Below, in pieces: positions 1 to 10,808 of a DNA stretch of 64,000 bases. Under the pieces are notes generated by a model, which had not been told where the DNA came from, searched no databases, and worked only from the letters and a program-made list of their open reading frames with translations. This stretch comes from Alisma plantago-aquatica (taxonomy: Eukaryota > Streptophyta > Magnoliopsida > Alismatales > Alismataceae): assembly GCA_963693085.1 (NCBI GenBank), contig OY856409.1, positions 297,328,058-297,392,057 of the forward strand, in the 5' to 3' direction. Position numbers and translations under genes: made by a program. How positions within the stretch are numbered: the stretch's first letter is position 1; each line of letters begins with the position of its first letter.

Positions 1-1220
1 CCTTTAAAACATGTCTTGACCTCAAAACAAAAGTTTTCTCAACCTCAAAACAAGGACATGTCTTGACCAACACAAGGCATGATGTCTCAACCCAAAATAG
101 GAACAACATCTCGACCAAACACCATATCAAAGTGTCTTGACCCAAAAAGAAATTAAGGTGTATCTACCACTAAGATCAAGCTACCACCAAGGCAAAGAAC
201 CATCATCAAAAAGCGATTAATAAAATCCAAAATAGAAGTATTCCATAGCCAAAACAGAAGATTATAGCAAGGAAAACCACCATCCTCAAGGGGAGAAACT
301 TCACACATAACACGGTCACCACAAACCGTAACACAAGTGTCATGAAACCACCATGAAAGAACCTCATGAAAGAGAGATAAACCACATTTAGAACCTCCAA
401 AATAGAACCTAAACTCCATGATACATCAAGGCACATGAACCTTATGCATGTGATCAAAACCAAGATCAAAGATAGGAAGAAAACCACCATTTCACAACCA
501 TCTCTAAAATCGGGTACCTTACACTAGGGTTTCAGATTCTAAGCAAACCAAGCATGATAAACACCATCATTAAAGTTTTAGAGCATGGTATCATATACTA
601 TCATGTTAGGATCACGATTTAGAGAGGAAAATTGTAACATTCAAGTAATTAAAAGTGCAATAATAGAGAGGGTAGAGTGTTATATAACCCGCCTTAAGGA
701 AGATCAACTCAAAGGATCATTGGCTCCAAGCACACGATCACCAAGGGTGATGAAGATCCACAAAAAGCTCCAATCTCAACCACAAGATCACCTCAAGAAA
801 AAGAAGACACCAAAGTGAAATATAGCTCAAGAAAAGAAGGGAAGAAACCCTAGGCCAAACCAAAAGAAGAAGGGATGAAGAGAGAATAAGCTTCCTCCAC
901 TTGGGTACCACCTTGTCAAAACACAGTCTATGACCCTTGTTGTGAGATGTTTTCTCTCCAAAACAACCACCATGGAGGTTCCATGGTCTAGGGACGAGAA
1001 AAGATAAGGATATGGGTTAGAAAATCAAAGGAAAATGTCACCATATAAAGGCAAACACTTACCAAGGTTGAAGATGACCAAAAGTCACCACATGCAAGGT
1101 ATTTCAATCACCAAAGCTACAAGGATCAATCCTCCTTGATCCACCAAGCTCTAAGGATGAGAAAAAGAGAGGGAGGAAGAAGGAAGGCTGAAAGGTTCAC
1201 TTACATGTAGAGAAAAGGGT

Positions 1221-1227
1221 TTATATA
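1221..1227 (-). promoter_or_regulatory. Putative LTR TATA box
   Basis: The minus strand reads TATATAA, about 750 bp into the LTR. The matching site in the opposite-facing LTR is at 2956-2962, with the same flanking blocks, so the position is conserved. The call rests on motif and conservation only. Confidence 0.5.
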
Positions 1228-1364
1228 CTTTAGGAGGAGGGAGGTAAGGTGGATATGAGGTGTCAACATGAGAGGGCTCCAAAGGGACACTTGTCCACCC
1301 AAGAAACACACATGCAACCACTCAAACCATGCATGCACGATATGGTAATACAAACAATGTTGGG

Positions 1365-1660
1365 TCTTGACCACTTAGGTCCCCAACACATTGGTCTCTA
1401 TTGAGACACACCAAGGGGGTCAAGACAAAGAGAGTCACACACAACATGGTCGAGACAAAAGACCACCAAGGTCGAGACACTTCACAAAAGGATAACTGTC
1501 TGGACCAAACCACTCTAAAACCATCATGGTCAATAAAAACCATCTATAGAGGGTGTCTCAATTGAGACACTCACAAGTAACATCCTCAAGGTCAAGACAA
1601 GGGTCGCTACACTCAACCATGCACACATGGTCGAGACACATCAAAACCCTAGAAACCCTA
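1365..1660 (-). repeat. GGTCGAGAC-type dispersed motif array in LTR U3
   Basis: Many copies of GGTCGAGACA and GGTCAAGAC variants (or their complements) are spaced irregularly at tens of bases. They lie upstream of the TATA box in the direction of LTR transcription. The matching part of the plus-strand LTR (2560-2820) has the same array, so it is a family trait and not a random cluster. Confidence 0.6.
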
Positions 1661-1982
1661 ATCACCTTTAAGGGTGTCACCACTCATCCAAGGCTCAACC
1701 GAGGCACCCCAAAGCATCACAATGTCTCTATCAGGAAGCTAAGATATAGAAGGTACACTCAAGATGTGGCAAATTGTAAGATAACCCTCACAAATGGGTA
1801 AATTGCAATTTAACCCAATATAAGCACAGAAAGCACAACCATCATCCAAATAAGATCAAATTGGAAACTTAAGCTTTACTCTAGATATAAAAGCATCTCA
1901 AAGGATTACAAAAAGGTTCTAACCACATTAATAAAGTCAAAACAAATAGGGTTAGACCAAAACCCAGGTCGCGGGTCTTACA

Positions 1983-2202
1983 GAATCAAGTAAAATCGTG
2001 GTGGTATGCTCGAGAATTGGATATAGGCCCAAAGAACAAGAGAAAGAGGGAAATCATAATGGGTACTAATTTGGAGAAATTGTGGGTGTGCGAAAATCCT
2101 TTAAATGTTTAGGGACCAAGGTGAATCACCTTTCTTTGGTGTGATGGCCTCCCCTGTTGTGGTGACTTACCAAAGATGGAAGAATATGAAGAGGTATCCG
2201 AG
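1983..2202. other. Spacer between head-to-head LTRs
   Basis: This is 220 bp between the starts of two oppositely oriented related LTRs. No primer-binding site, clear polypurine tract or reading frame was recognised. It could be old flanking DNA or a remnant of an element interior. Confidence 0.5.
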
Positions 2203-2559
2203 TGTGCTAGGCGCCTGACCTAGATTAGTGCTTGAGTATGCTTCCTTTGCTTAATAAGATGCTTAGAACCTTAATATAATTATTTGATATGCTTATCTAA
2301 CATGTGACAATCTTATGTTTTCAGTTTGGTCATATTCTGATTAAGTTTGAGCTTTGTATACTTATTTTGGACCAAGTTGCAATTTACCCATGTTGAGGGG
2401 TTATCTTGAAATTTGTCACATTTTGATTGTTCCCTTAGTTATTTAGCATCATGAGAGAGATAATGATTCTATGTGGCGCATTGTTTGACCTTGGTTGATG
2501 AGGTGGCATCATGTGGTGATGCTAGGGTTTCTAGCATTTTAGTTGTTGTGCATGGTGTC

Positions 2560-2820
2560 GACCATGTTGAGCTTGGTTGCGTATTGCAACCTATGTCTCA
2601 ACCTTGATGCTGTACTTTGGGTGTGTCTCGACTGAAACACCTCCTTTGGATGGGTTTTTTTTAGACCTTGGAGGTCTTGGTGAGTTTTGGTCGAGATGGT
2701 TGTCTTCTTGTGATGTGTCTCGACTAGGTCGGTTTGGTGACCTTTTGTTGTGGTCAAGACAAGGTATCTTGAGGGTTGTTTTGACCTCTAGGGTGGTGGT
2801 GACCCAAGTGGTCAAGACCC
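2560..2820 (+). repeat. Dispersed GTCTCGAC / GGTCGAGA motifs upstream of the TATA box
   Basis: Variants such as TGTCTCGACT, GGTCGAGATGG and GGTCAAGAC recur. They lie 140-400 bp upstream of the TATA box at 2956, in the same place as in the inverted LTR. Confidence 0.55.
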
Positions 2821-2955
2821 CACCTAGGTTTTATCACCATGTGTTGCATGCATGCATATAGTGGTTGCATGTTAGTTTCTTCTGTGGACAAGTGTCCCTT
2901 TGGTGCTCCCTTATGTTGACACCTCACCCCTACCTTACTTCCCTCCTCCTTTGAG

Positions 2956-2962
2956 TATATAA
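2956..2962 (+). promoter_or_regulatory. Putative LTR TATA box
   Basis: TATATAA, preceded by a pyrimidine-rich CCCTCCTCCT block and conserved in position with the site at 1221-1227 of the inverted LTR. Confidence 0.55.
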
Positions 2963-4019
2963 CCCCTTTCTCCTTCATGCAAGTTATCTTTTCATCCCTC
3001 CTTCTTCTCCCTTCTCTTGTGTTCATCCTTGGATCTTTGTGGAGCAAGGACTGATCTTAGGTGATTTGGTGGTCAGCCAACCTTGCATATGGTGCTTTAG
3101 AGCTTGATCACCTTCCTTTTGGTGATTCTTGGTGGTTTCTCTTCTTGGTAAGTGGTTCTTTTCCCTGGATCACAATTTTATTTTGGAACCCTACCTTTTA
3201 TCTTCTCCTTCTCAGACATAAGACCATGTTTTGACATGGTGGCTTCCTTGAAGATCTTCTCATCACAAAGGGGTCATAGACTATGTTTTGACATGGCGAC
3301 ACCCGAGTGAGAAGGAGCTCTCTTCTTCCTTCTTTCTTCTTGGTTCGGCCTAAGGTTTTTCACCCTTTTTCTTGAGCTTCCTTTTTACCATGGTGTTCTT
3401 CTCTTTGGAGGTGACCTTGTGGCCAAATTGTTGACCTTGGTTGGAGCTTCATCTTCTTCTTTGGAGCCTATGATCTTGGAGGTTGGTTCTCTCCTTAAGG
3501 TGGGTTATATAACTCTCTACCTTCTTCTATTACTAGCACCATAATATTGCTTGCATGCTACTATTTTGATCTCTAAGCTTGATGCTTATATGCTATATGA
3601 AGTTGTCATGATCTAAGGTTTAAGACTTTTTAGTATTCTCATGAAGTTGTCATGATCTAAGGTTTAGTGCTCTCTTTCTTAAACCCTAAATTCATATGCT
3701 CGACTTATAAGTGTTCTTGAGATGATGATCTTGCATGCACCTTGAGATTTGGTTTTATCACTGTGCAAAGTTTTCAGCCAACATGCTTTCCTTGAAGTTT
3801 TGAGTGGTTTTCATATGTGTTGAGGTTCGATTTTCTATATCCTAATGTGGTTATAGTTGTTGATCTTTATGATGTTTGTTCTAGGGTTTTATGATCATGG
3901 ACATATGAGTTTTGAGCATAGCAACGCTTGGATTTCCTATTGTCTAACCTTTTTTCAGTCAAAACACATGTCCACCTTGATTCTTTGATGATAACCATGT
4001 GTTGGTTTTAGTCGATACA

Positions 4020-4565
4020 CCTTTGAGTTGGCTTGGTCGAGACATGTGTGTGTGGGTTGATGTGTATCGGTTGTAACATGCTTTGATGGTGGTTGTGACA
4101 TGCTTTGACATTATGGTCGATACCTTGAGTGGTTTTTGGTGTTGGATTGTCACCCTTGAGCTTGTTTCAGTCAAAACCCTAACCCTAGTGGTTTGAGGGT
4201 TGAGAGACATGTGCTAGTGGTTCTTGTTTCAATCATGATCATATATGAGTTGTGTTTCAGTCATGACCATGTTTGAGGGTCGAGGCATGTGTGTTGCTCT
4301 TTGTTTTGGTCGAGACTCATGACCTAGTGTCATGACCGCAATCCTAACCCTAGGGTGGTCAAGACATTTGTTTTATGGATGGTCGAGACTTGTGTTTTTT
4401 TATCTTGGTCGAAATGCTTATTTTGTGCATGGTTGAGACACCTACTTTTTAGGTGGTCGAGACACATGTTCTTGTCTTTGTTGAGACACTTGGATGGTGT
4501 ATGGTCGTGACACATGTTTTCTTGGGTGGTCAATACACTCACTTGAGTGCATGGTCGTAGCACAT
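4020..4565 (+). repeat. GGTCGAGACACATG-type motif array inside the LTR
   Basis: At least a dozen variants of GGTCGAGACAC(ATG) or GGTCGTGACAC occur, often 30-45 bp apart. They lie downstream of the TATA box, so they would be in the transcribed part of the LTR. The corresponding part of the inverted LTR (near 1-150) shows TCTTGACC and CTCGACC variants. Confidence 0.6.
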
Positions 4566-5149
4566 TCATAACATAATGAGATGGTACACATGCACATGTA
4601 AGTGATGTTGATACTTAGTTCTATTGACATAATGCTCTAATCATGTTTAATTAATGATGTTCCAATTCTAATATGCTCCAAGAGAGTGGGAGATGACATA
4701 ATTAGGGTATGGTGATTGAATAATGCTATGAAATCCTAATCGGATATACATGTAATACGAACCCTAATGTGGGAAAGGTGACATGTTTACTTGTCTCAAT
4801 TGAAGTGGTTACTACATTATGATATTTTCTCTCTCTCTCTTGTTTATGAACACCTAACCTTGCAGGTGAGATGAATGTCATAGCTTGTGTATGCTATGGT
4901 GGTAATAATATGAGACAGGGTGATGGCTATGAGCCTTGATGAGACATAAGAAGATCATATGGATATGATGAGTCCTATGACATGGTGAAGGATTAATGCC
5001 TATTGTGAGGTGATATCCTCTAATGATGTGATTAAGGGATTAATATCCCACAATGATGTGACATTGGAGATAGCCTTATATGGATGTGTGACATTGGTGA
5101 TGACCTTGTGAATGGAAGTGTTACAAGTATTATGTGATGATGATGTGAC

Positions 5150-5154
5150 AAGTT
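5150..5154. other. Target site duplication AAGTT, left
   Basis: AAGTT directly precedes the TG of the Sirevirus LTR at 5155. It is repeated exactly after the CA end at 22729 (22730-22734). Removing the insert plus one copy restores an uninterrupted LTR sequence. Confidence 0.92.
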
Positions 5155-5877
5155 TGAAAAACCACTAGAGGGGGTGAATAGGGTTTTATAATAATTTTAA
5201 TAATTAATTCAACCAAGCAACCACAATTGAAATTTGGAGAAGGAGACACGACGTTTAGAGTGGTTCCACCCTTAGCAAATACTAAGGGAGTCAGTCCACT
5301 ACCCAATTATTTCCAATTGGGATTTTGAAAGCACTTGTATTTTATTACCTCGCAAGGATGTTACATAAGATACAAATACCTTCACCCTTAGGATAACCTT
5401 CACCTAGAAGTAGTCTCACCAACCTTGAAGCAACCTTCCTTGAAGTAACTCCAAGTTCCCCCTTGAAGTAGCCTTCCTCTTAAAGTAGCTTCCCGTTGAG
5501 ACAACCTTCTTGAAGTAATCCTAAGTCTGCCGAGCTACCTTCACCACTGAAGAAGCTCCAACAACCTCCTTTCCACAACCTCCAACCTAGGAGTAGCAAA
5601 GGAGAACAAAACACAATAAAAAGAACAAGATTGGAAGAAGGAAACAACGTTACCAATTGAGTACATCGCTTTGATCCTATATCAAATGTTTGATCTCCTA
5701 ACCAAAGTGGATGGATGTGGATGTATAGTGGTTAGGAGATATAAGCATATAGGACACTAATGTAGAGCTCAAGGGAAAACAGATTGCAAGTGTAGATCAA
5801 CTTGTTTGCTCACAAGGATTGAATCTCAAGTGTAATTGTGTATGCAAGTTGTGTCTTGAGGTGTCCTATGGCTGTCC

Positions 5878-5886
5878 TATTTATAG
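5878..5886 (-). promoter_or_regulatory. TATA box in Sirevirus 3' LTR
   Basis: The minus strand reads TATAAATAG, and the site is identical in the other LTR at 21920-21928. It is downstream (minus strand) of the CTCGGTCGA motif array, as expected for a U3 promoter. Confidence 0.6.
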
Positions 5887-6021
5887 GAGTGGTTTGCTAA
5901 TGCTTGGGGACATTCTAGACACCTTCTAGGGTGTTCTTAGTGCTCAACTAGTCATTAAGTGTCCATTAATTGCATTTGCAATGACTAGTTAATTAATTCT
6001 GAAAAATGCATACAGAAACCT

Positions 6022-6303
6022 TCTCGGTCGAGGAATTTGTAGACCGAGGGTCAGTTTGGAGCAACGTTCAATTCAACTCCCAACCACTTTTTCCCACTAA
6101 CTCTAATGGCTATAGAACTAAGTCTAACGGCATAGAACCTTCTCGAGACACAGTCTCGGTCGAAGTAAAATTCGACCGAGCCTTTCTCTGTGATGGCTTT
6201 TAGTAGGTTATGCAAAGGTGTTCATGCTTTAGACTTGGGGGGTTTCTCGGTCAAGAAAATGTTCGGTCGAGAGTATCTCGATCGAGAAGTGTGTCGACCG
6301 AGA
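6022..6303. repeat. CTCGGTCGA / TCGACCGAG inverted-motif array in U3
   Basis: Copies of CTCGGTCGA and its complement, plus one- or two-base variants, occur as inverted pairs separated by 6-20 bp. They begin about 140 bp upstream (minus strand) of the TATA box. The other LTR has the same array (22065-22380). Sireviruses are known to carry palindromic U3 motifs, but this sequence differs from the CCGGAC-type motif described for grass Sireviruses. Confidence 0.7.
6155..6180. promoter_or_regulatory. Perfect 10-bp inverted repeat, 6-nt loop
   Basis: CTCGGTCGAA, spacer GTAAAA, TTCGACCGAG. The arms are conserved without change in the other LTR (22230-22255), where only the spacer's last base differs. 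It is a candidate protein-binding palindrome or RNA hairpin. Confidence 0.75.
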
Positions 6304-6647
6304 CCAACTCTGTTTCAAAACTTTAACTCATATGATAAGTGAAAGAAATGAATGTGCAGTTGTGATGCTCACTTAGGGATGACTTATCTAAGTGTTGTGT
6401 GTAGATAGGGAAGATCTAAATGCTTGATTTACATGATTTCTAAGTACTTGTACATTATAAACTTGTACACGTTTTTATATGGATTACAATCATGAAAATA
6501 AAGCAATTTTAGAACATTTATATTCCAAGTCTTTTCTATCCACCACCTTATATGCTTGTCCCTGAAACACTCAAATAGCAAGTTAAAACCACAAGAAATA
6601 AATGTTTGTCATCATCAAAACAAAGGGATTATAATAATGTCCAATTT

Positions 6648-8891
6648 AGCCAACAATATCCCCCTTTTTGAAGATGACAAACATTTCCAATATAAATCAA
6701 AGTAATGTAAATCATATGAGTTTCATACCTGAAATTTCCTTTGTATTTCCTTTTCATGTATTCTCTTGTTCAAACAATATCATTTTTAAAACCAAGAGAT
6801 TATGAAACTCTTTTCATTTGATTTATATTGTTTCTCCCCCTTTGACATTTAAAAAAGATAGCCAATTGAAGCATTTATTATGAATTTTATTTCTCCCCCT
6901 TAATTTTGTAATTTGATGCTCTTCTTTAATGGTATATTCAACTTATAAGAGTGAGGGGTTTATTTGTAATGCAAACCACTTTTTGTCTAATTTAGCCACA
7001 ATTTATTTCTCAATCATTTGGAAAGGATGTTAAGCTTTGAAATGATATGAGATCCTTTTAGGTTCATGGCATATGCATTTTGATTTCTCAATCATTTACA
7101 AGGGATGTTAAGCCCTGAAATGATATGAGATTCTTTTAAGCTTATAGTAGAAACAATGAATGTATCTCTAACCAAATGCACGAGATGTTAAGCCCTAATT
7201 TGTTTAGAGGATTCCATTAAGGACAAGATATACATTATATTCATAAATATTGTAGACTCCTTTATTTTCATAACCAAGATTACTTCAAAGATACTAAGGT
7301 CATAACTAGTTTCAAATTTTCTTTATGATGTTTACAAAGTTTTGTGAACTCCTTCTTAATCTTATAGTCAAGATAGTTTTTGTGAGCTCCCCCTTAGCCA
7401 ACAATATCCCCCTTTTTGAAGATGACAAACATTTCCAATATAAATCAAAGTAATGTAAATCATATGAGTTTCATACCTGAAATTTCCTTTGTATTTCCTT
7501 TTCATGTATTCTCTTGTTCAAACAATATCATTTTTAAAACCAAGAGATTATGAAACTCTTTTCATTTGATTTATATTGTTTCTCCCCCTTTGACATTTAA
7601 AAAAGATAGCCAATTGAATCATTTATTATGAATTTTATTTCTCCCTCTTAATTTTGTAATTTGATGCTCTTCTTTAATGGTATATTCAACTTATAAGAGT
7701 GAGGGGTTTATTTGTAATGCAAACCACTTTTTTTCTAATTTAGCCACAATTTATTTCTCGATCATTTGGAAAGGATGTTAAGCTTTGAAATGATATGAGA
7801 TCCTTTTAGGTTCATGGCATATGCATTTTGATTTCTCAATCATTTACAAGGGATGTTAAGCCCTGAAATGATATGAGATTCTTTTAAGCTTATAGTAGAA
7901 ACAATGAATGTATCTCTAACCAAATGCATGAGATGTTAAGCCCTAATTTGTTTAGAGAATTCCATTAAGGACAAGATATACATTATATTCATAAATATTG
8001 TAGACTCCTTTATTTTCATAACCAAGATTACTTCAAAGATACTAAGGTCATAACTAGTTTCAAAATTTCTTTATGATGTTTACAAAGTTTTGTGAACTCC
8101 TTCTTAATCTTATAGTCAAGATAGTTTTTGTGAGCTCCCCCTTAGCCAACAATATCCCCCTTTTTGAAGATGACAAACATTTCCAATATAAATCAAAGTA
8201 ATGTAAATCATATGAGTTTCATACCTGAAATTTCCTTTGTATTTCCTTTTCATGTATTCTCTTATTCAAACAATATCATTTTTAAAACCAAGAGATTATG
8301 AAACTCTTTTCATTTGATTTATATTGTTTCTCCCCCTTTTACATTTAAAAAAGATAGCCAATTGAAGCATTTATTATGAATTTAATTTCTCCCTCTTAAT
8401 TTTGTAATTTGATGCTATTCTTTAATGGTATATTCAACTTATAAGAGTGAGGGGTTTATTTGTAATGCAAACCACTTTTTGTCTAATTTAGCCACAATTT
8501 ATTTCTCAATCATTTGGAAAGGATGTTAAGCTTTGAAATGATATGATATCCTTTTAGGTTCATGGCATATGCATTTTGATTTCTCAATCATTTACAAGGG
8601 ATGTTAAGCCCTGAAATGATATGAGATTCTTTTAAGCTTATAGTAGAAACAATGAATGTATCTCTAACCAAATGCACGAGATGTTAAGCCCTAATTTGTT
8701 TAGAGAATTCCATTAAGGACAAGATATACATTATATTCATAAATATTGTAGACTCCTTTATTTTCATAACCAAGATTACTTTAAAGATACTAAGGTCATA
8801 ACTAGTTTCAAATTTTCTTTATGATGTTTACAAAGTTTTGTGAACTCCTTCTTAATCTTATAGTCAAGATATTTTTTGTGAGCTCCCCCTT
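6648..8891 (-). repeat. Three tandem 748-bp units beside the 3' LTR
   Basis: The units are 6648-7395, 7396-8143 and 8144-8891, each exactly 748 bp by landmark spacing and differing at only about ten positions or so by eye. Each starts with AGCCAACA, the last 8 bases of the LTR (plus strand), followed by the polypurine complement ATATCCCCCTTTTTGAAG. Each also has two further CTCCCCCTT or CTCCCTCTT tracts. The first unit overlaps the LTR end by 8 bp. There is no open frame. Multiple polypurine tracts before the 3' LTR are a known Sirevirus trait; whole-unit triplication is not something I recognise. Confidence 0.93.
6656..6673 (-). promoter_or_regulatory. Polypurine tract of the Sirevirus
   Basis: On the minus strand this reads CTTCAAAAAGGGGGATAT directly before the LTR start TGTTGGCT. 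It would prime plus-strand DNA synthesis. Confidence 0.8.
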
Positions 8892-9740
8892 AATCAAGAT
8901 AATTTAAGGATTCTAAGGTCACAATAAGCATTATATCATAATAAGTTAACCTTTTATGAGAGCTATGCACTAAAATCTTGTTTTCAATATACCAAGATTG
9001 AGTGCAAGAAAATGATTTACAATTAAGCATTTTGTCAAGCTTATTTTAGGTCGACCTTGACTTCGACCTTGGCGCCCCTCGATCAAACTTGATTTTGACC
9101 GAGAGGCAATTTCTATAGATTTCCAATTTAAGCATTTACAATGATCCATTTGATTGAATATAAAGCCTTTTTGTATAGAAAATTTTGTACCTTAAAACAT
9201 GTTTGATTCTTATAGTATTTAATGACTTGAAGCAAATTCATATGACTTGTAACATTTTTTCTCTTAGAACAAACAATTAGATAAAACATTAATATTCTTG
9301 TTCTAATCAAGATATTAAAATCAAATAATCTTTCTTGCCTTTTTCTTCATACAAGATTTTATATGCAAAACATAAAACTTGAAGCCCATAGTAAAAATAT
9401 TCATGCATCACAGAGATGATATCCTTTTCCATAATCTAAGGACAAGATAATCATAAAATGTCAAGATGCATTTGTACCATAGAGATTTACCTTAATGCAA
9501 TAATGGCATTTTCAAATTTATAGCATCATTTATATATGCAATGAGCTGAACTACTATAATCATCTTGATGATAAGAGAAATATTTATTCAATCCAACAAA
9601 ATCAAACTCATAGGTTTCAATAAAGTTTTCTTAAGGCACATGGTTCATAAATTTCAAATTGACCAAGGAATATTTTAGGAAAACCATGTGAAAGATCATA
9701 TTTAATCAAACTTTTGATAGTATGTGAGCTTGCAATAGTT
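8892..9740 (-). other. Non-coding interior of the Sirevirus, 3' part
   Basis: This is AT-rich with no frame resembling pol or envelope-like proteins. Near 9049-9105 it contains GGTCGACC, TTCGACC and TTTTGACCGAGAG, variants of the LTR motif. It continues, after the inner copia, at 18832. Confidence 0.6.
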
Positions 9741-9745
9741 ATAAA
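9741..9745. other. Target site duplication ATAAA, left
   Basis: ATAAA precedes the TGTTGGG start at 9746 and follows the CCAACA end at 18826 (18827-18831). Confidence 0.92.
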
Positions 9746-10304
9746 TGTTGGGTTTTAGGGGGGAGACAGAGAAGGCAGCAGAAACAAAAATTTTCTCCTC
9801 CCAAACCCAGAACAAAGGAAACGTGTCAATGTCTATGCAATAGGAAGGATGGTTTGTACAGGCATACCTTGTCCCGAGGCTTGCTCAACGATGTTACCTC
9901 ACGGCTAGCATGGTCTTTACCTCCGGTCTTAGATGGTGTCTGTGCAACTCCTGGTCACACTGGGACTGTCACCTCCTGGTCTCACCGGGACTGTCGAGAT
10001 TGACAGCTGTCCTCCGAGCGGTAGAAGTCTCCCGCCTCTGTAGTAGTCCACATGGACCACCTGGAACTCTGATCTCCTTGTCCCACAAGGAATTGGAAGG
10101 ACTCGCACCCTCCTGTTGGCGTACTAGTCTACAACACACTCTCCTACTACCAGTCACTTTCTGTAGTTGTCTTTCCCTTGTTGTGCCTCCCTTATCGGGT
10201 AGCACTTGCTCGGGCTCTCTCTCGGTTACCAAAACTAGAGAGAACGACAACTTTACAGAGCAACTGGTGCACTAATTTGTTCTTTGAGAAGCCCCCAATA
10301 CCCC

Positions 10305-10314
10305 TATATATATA
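10305..10314 (-). promoter_or_regulatory. TATA box in copia 3' LTR
   Basis: TATATATATA, flanked by CCCC and GGAGGG. Equivalent sites are at 17192-17199, 52689-52695 and 59460-59467 in the other three LTRs, beside the same GAAGCC(CCC) landmark. Confidence 0.65.
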
Positions 10315-10417
10315 GGAGGGTCATGGAACATGGTTCTCTATCCCAGGCAATGCGGGATTATAACAAGAGTAGAAGGGTTCGAGATTTTCTACAAAATAAC
10401 CAACTTGCGTCAGATGA

Positions 10418-10447
10418 ACCGATCGTTTCATACATGAAACGGTCGGT
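10418..10447. promoter_or_regulatory. 30-bp near-perfect palindrome upstream of TATA
   Basis: The arms ACCGATCGTTTCAT and ATGAAACGGTCGGT surround AC, with one G/T mismatch pair. It lies about 105 bp upstream (minus strand) of the TATA box. A recognisable copy is at about 17302 in the partner LTR and at about 59550 in the more distant LTR. Confidence 0.7.
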
Positions 10448-10680
10448 TGGGGAGTTGAACCGATCGGTTCAACCTCAACCGATCGGTTGGGACCCCTGAG
10501 CCGATCTGTTCACTTCTGAGTCGATCGGTACATGGTCCTGATCCAACTCAAATTGATTTTCAAATTTGTCTCCGATTAATCAAATATTAATCCTTGTCCA
10601 AATCGAATTTGTACAAGTGAAACAAATTGTATTTGCAAAATAGTCTTCTGATTTTCCAAACGATCTCGGTTGGACCAGTT

Positions 10681-10808
10681 GAGACAATCGGTTCAACTCT
10701 TGAGCCGATCGGTTCAACTCTTGAGCCGATCGGTTCAACTCTTAAACCGGTTGGTTCAGCCTGTCTTGAGCCGATTGGTTCATCACATGAGTCGATCGAT
10801 TGGGGCAG
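10681..10808. repeat. Short tandem repeat with core CCGATCGGTTCAACTC
   Basis: About six units of 21-24 bp carry a GCCGATCGGTTCAACTC-like core, itself built around the palindrome CCGATCGG. The partner LTR has fewer units (about 17555-17640), so the array changed length after insertion or during reverse transcription. A frame that reads through it is only a product of the repeat period. Confidence 0.8.

Larger units (their letters stand above)
1..1982 (-). repeat. Gypsy-type LTR, 5' portion, cut by window edge
   Basis: Reading the minus strand from 1982 gives an LTR start, TGTAAGACCCGCGACC. It continues with phrases shared, in the opposite orientation, with the LTR starting at 2203. Shared landmarks include GCAATTTACCC, a TATA region next to a GGACAAGTGTCCCTTTGG-like block, and a later block with CATAGACT and TTTTGACA. 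About 2 kb of the LTR is present and the rest lies left of the window. The TGTAAG(A/G)CCC start also matches the LTRs at 26069 and 32526, so this is a divergent member of the same gypsy-type group. No coding potential was recognised. The strand and left truncation are clear; the superfamily is inferred from the 26-41 kb relative. Confidence 0.75.
5155..6655 (-). repeat. Sirevirus 3' LTR
   Basis: This 1501-bp LTR begins TGAAAAACCACTAG and ends TTTAGCCAACA on the plus strand (TG...CA). Its partner is 21197-22729, with a roughly similar sequence throughout. The ends were fixed by the TSD on the left and the polypurine tract on the right. Confidence 0.92.

Noticed and set aside
6648..8891. CRISPR-like or satellite array
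   Set aside because: Three long units of 748 bp without short repeats and unique spacers, inside a plant retroelement; not CRISPR, and too few units for a satellite.
9910..10275. 121-codon frame in the LTR of the inner copia
   Set aside because: It lies in LTR sequence with regulatory repeats, is not conserved as an intact frame in the three sister LTRs, and overlaps an opposite frame.
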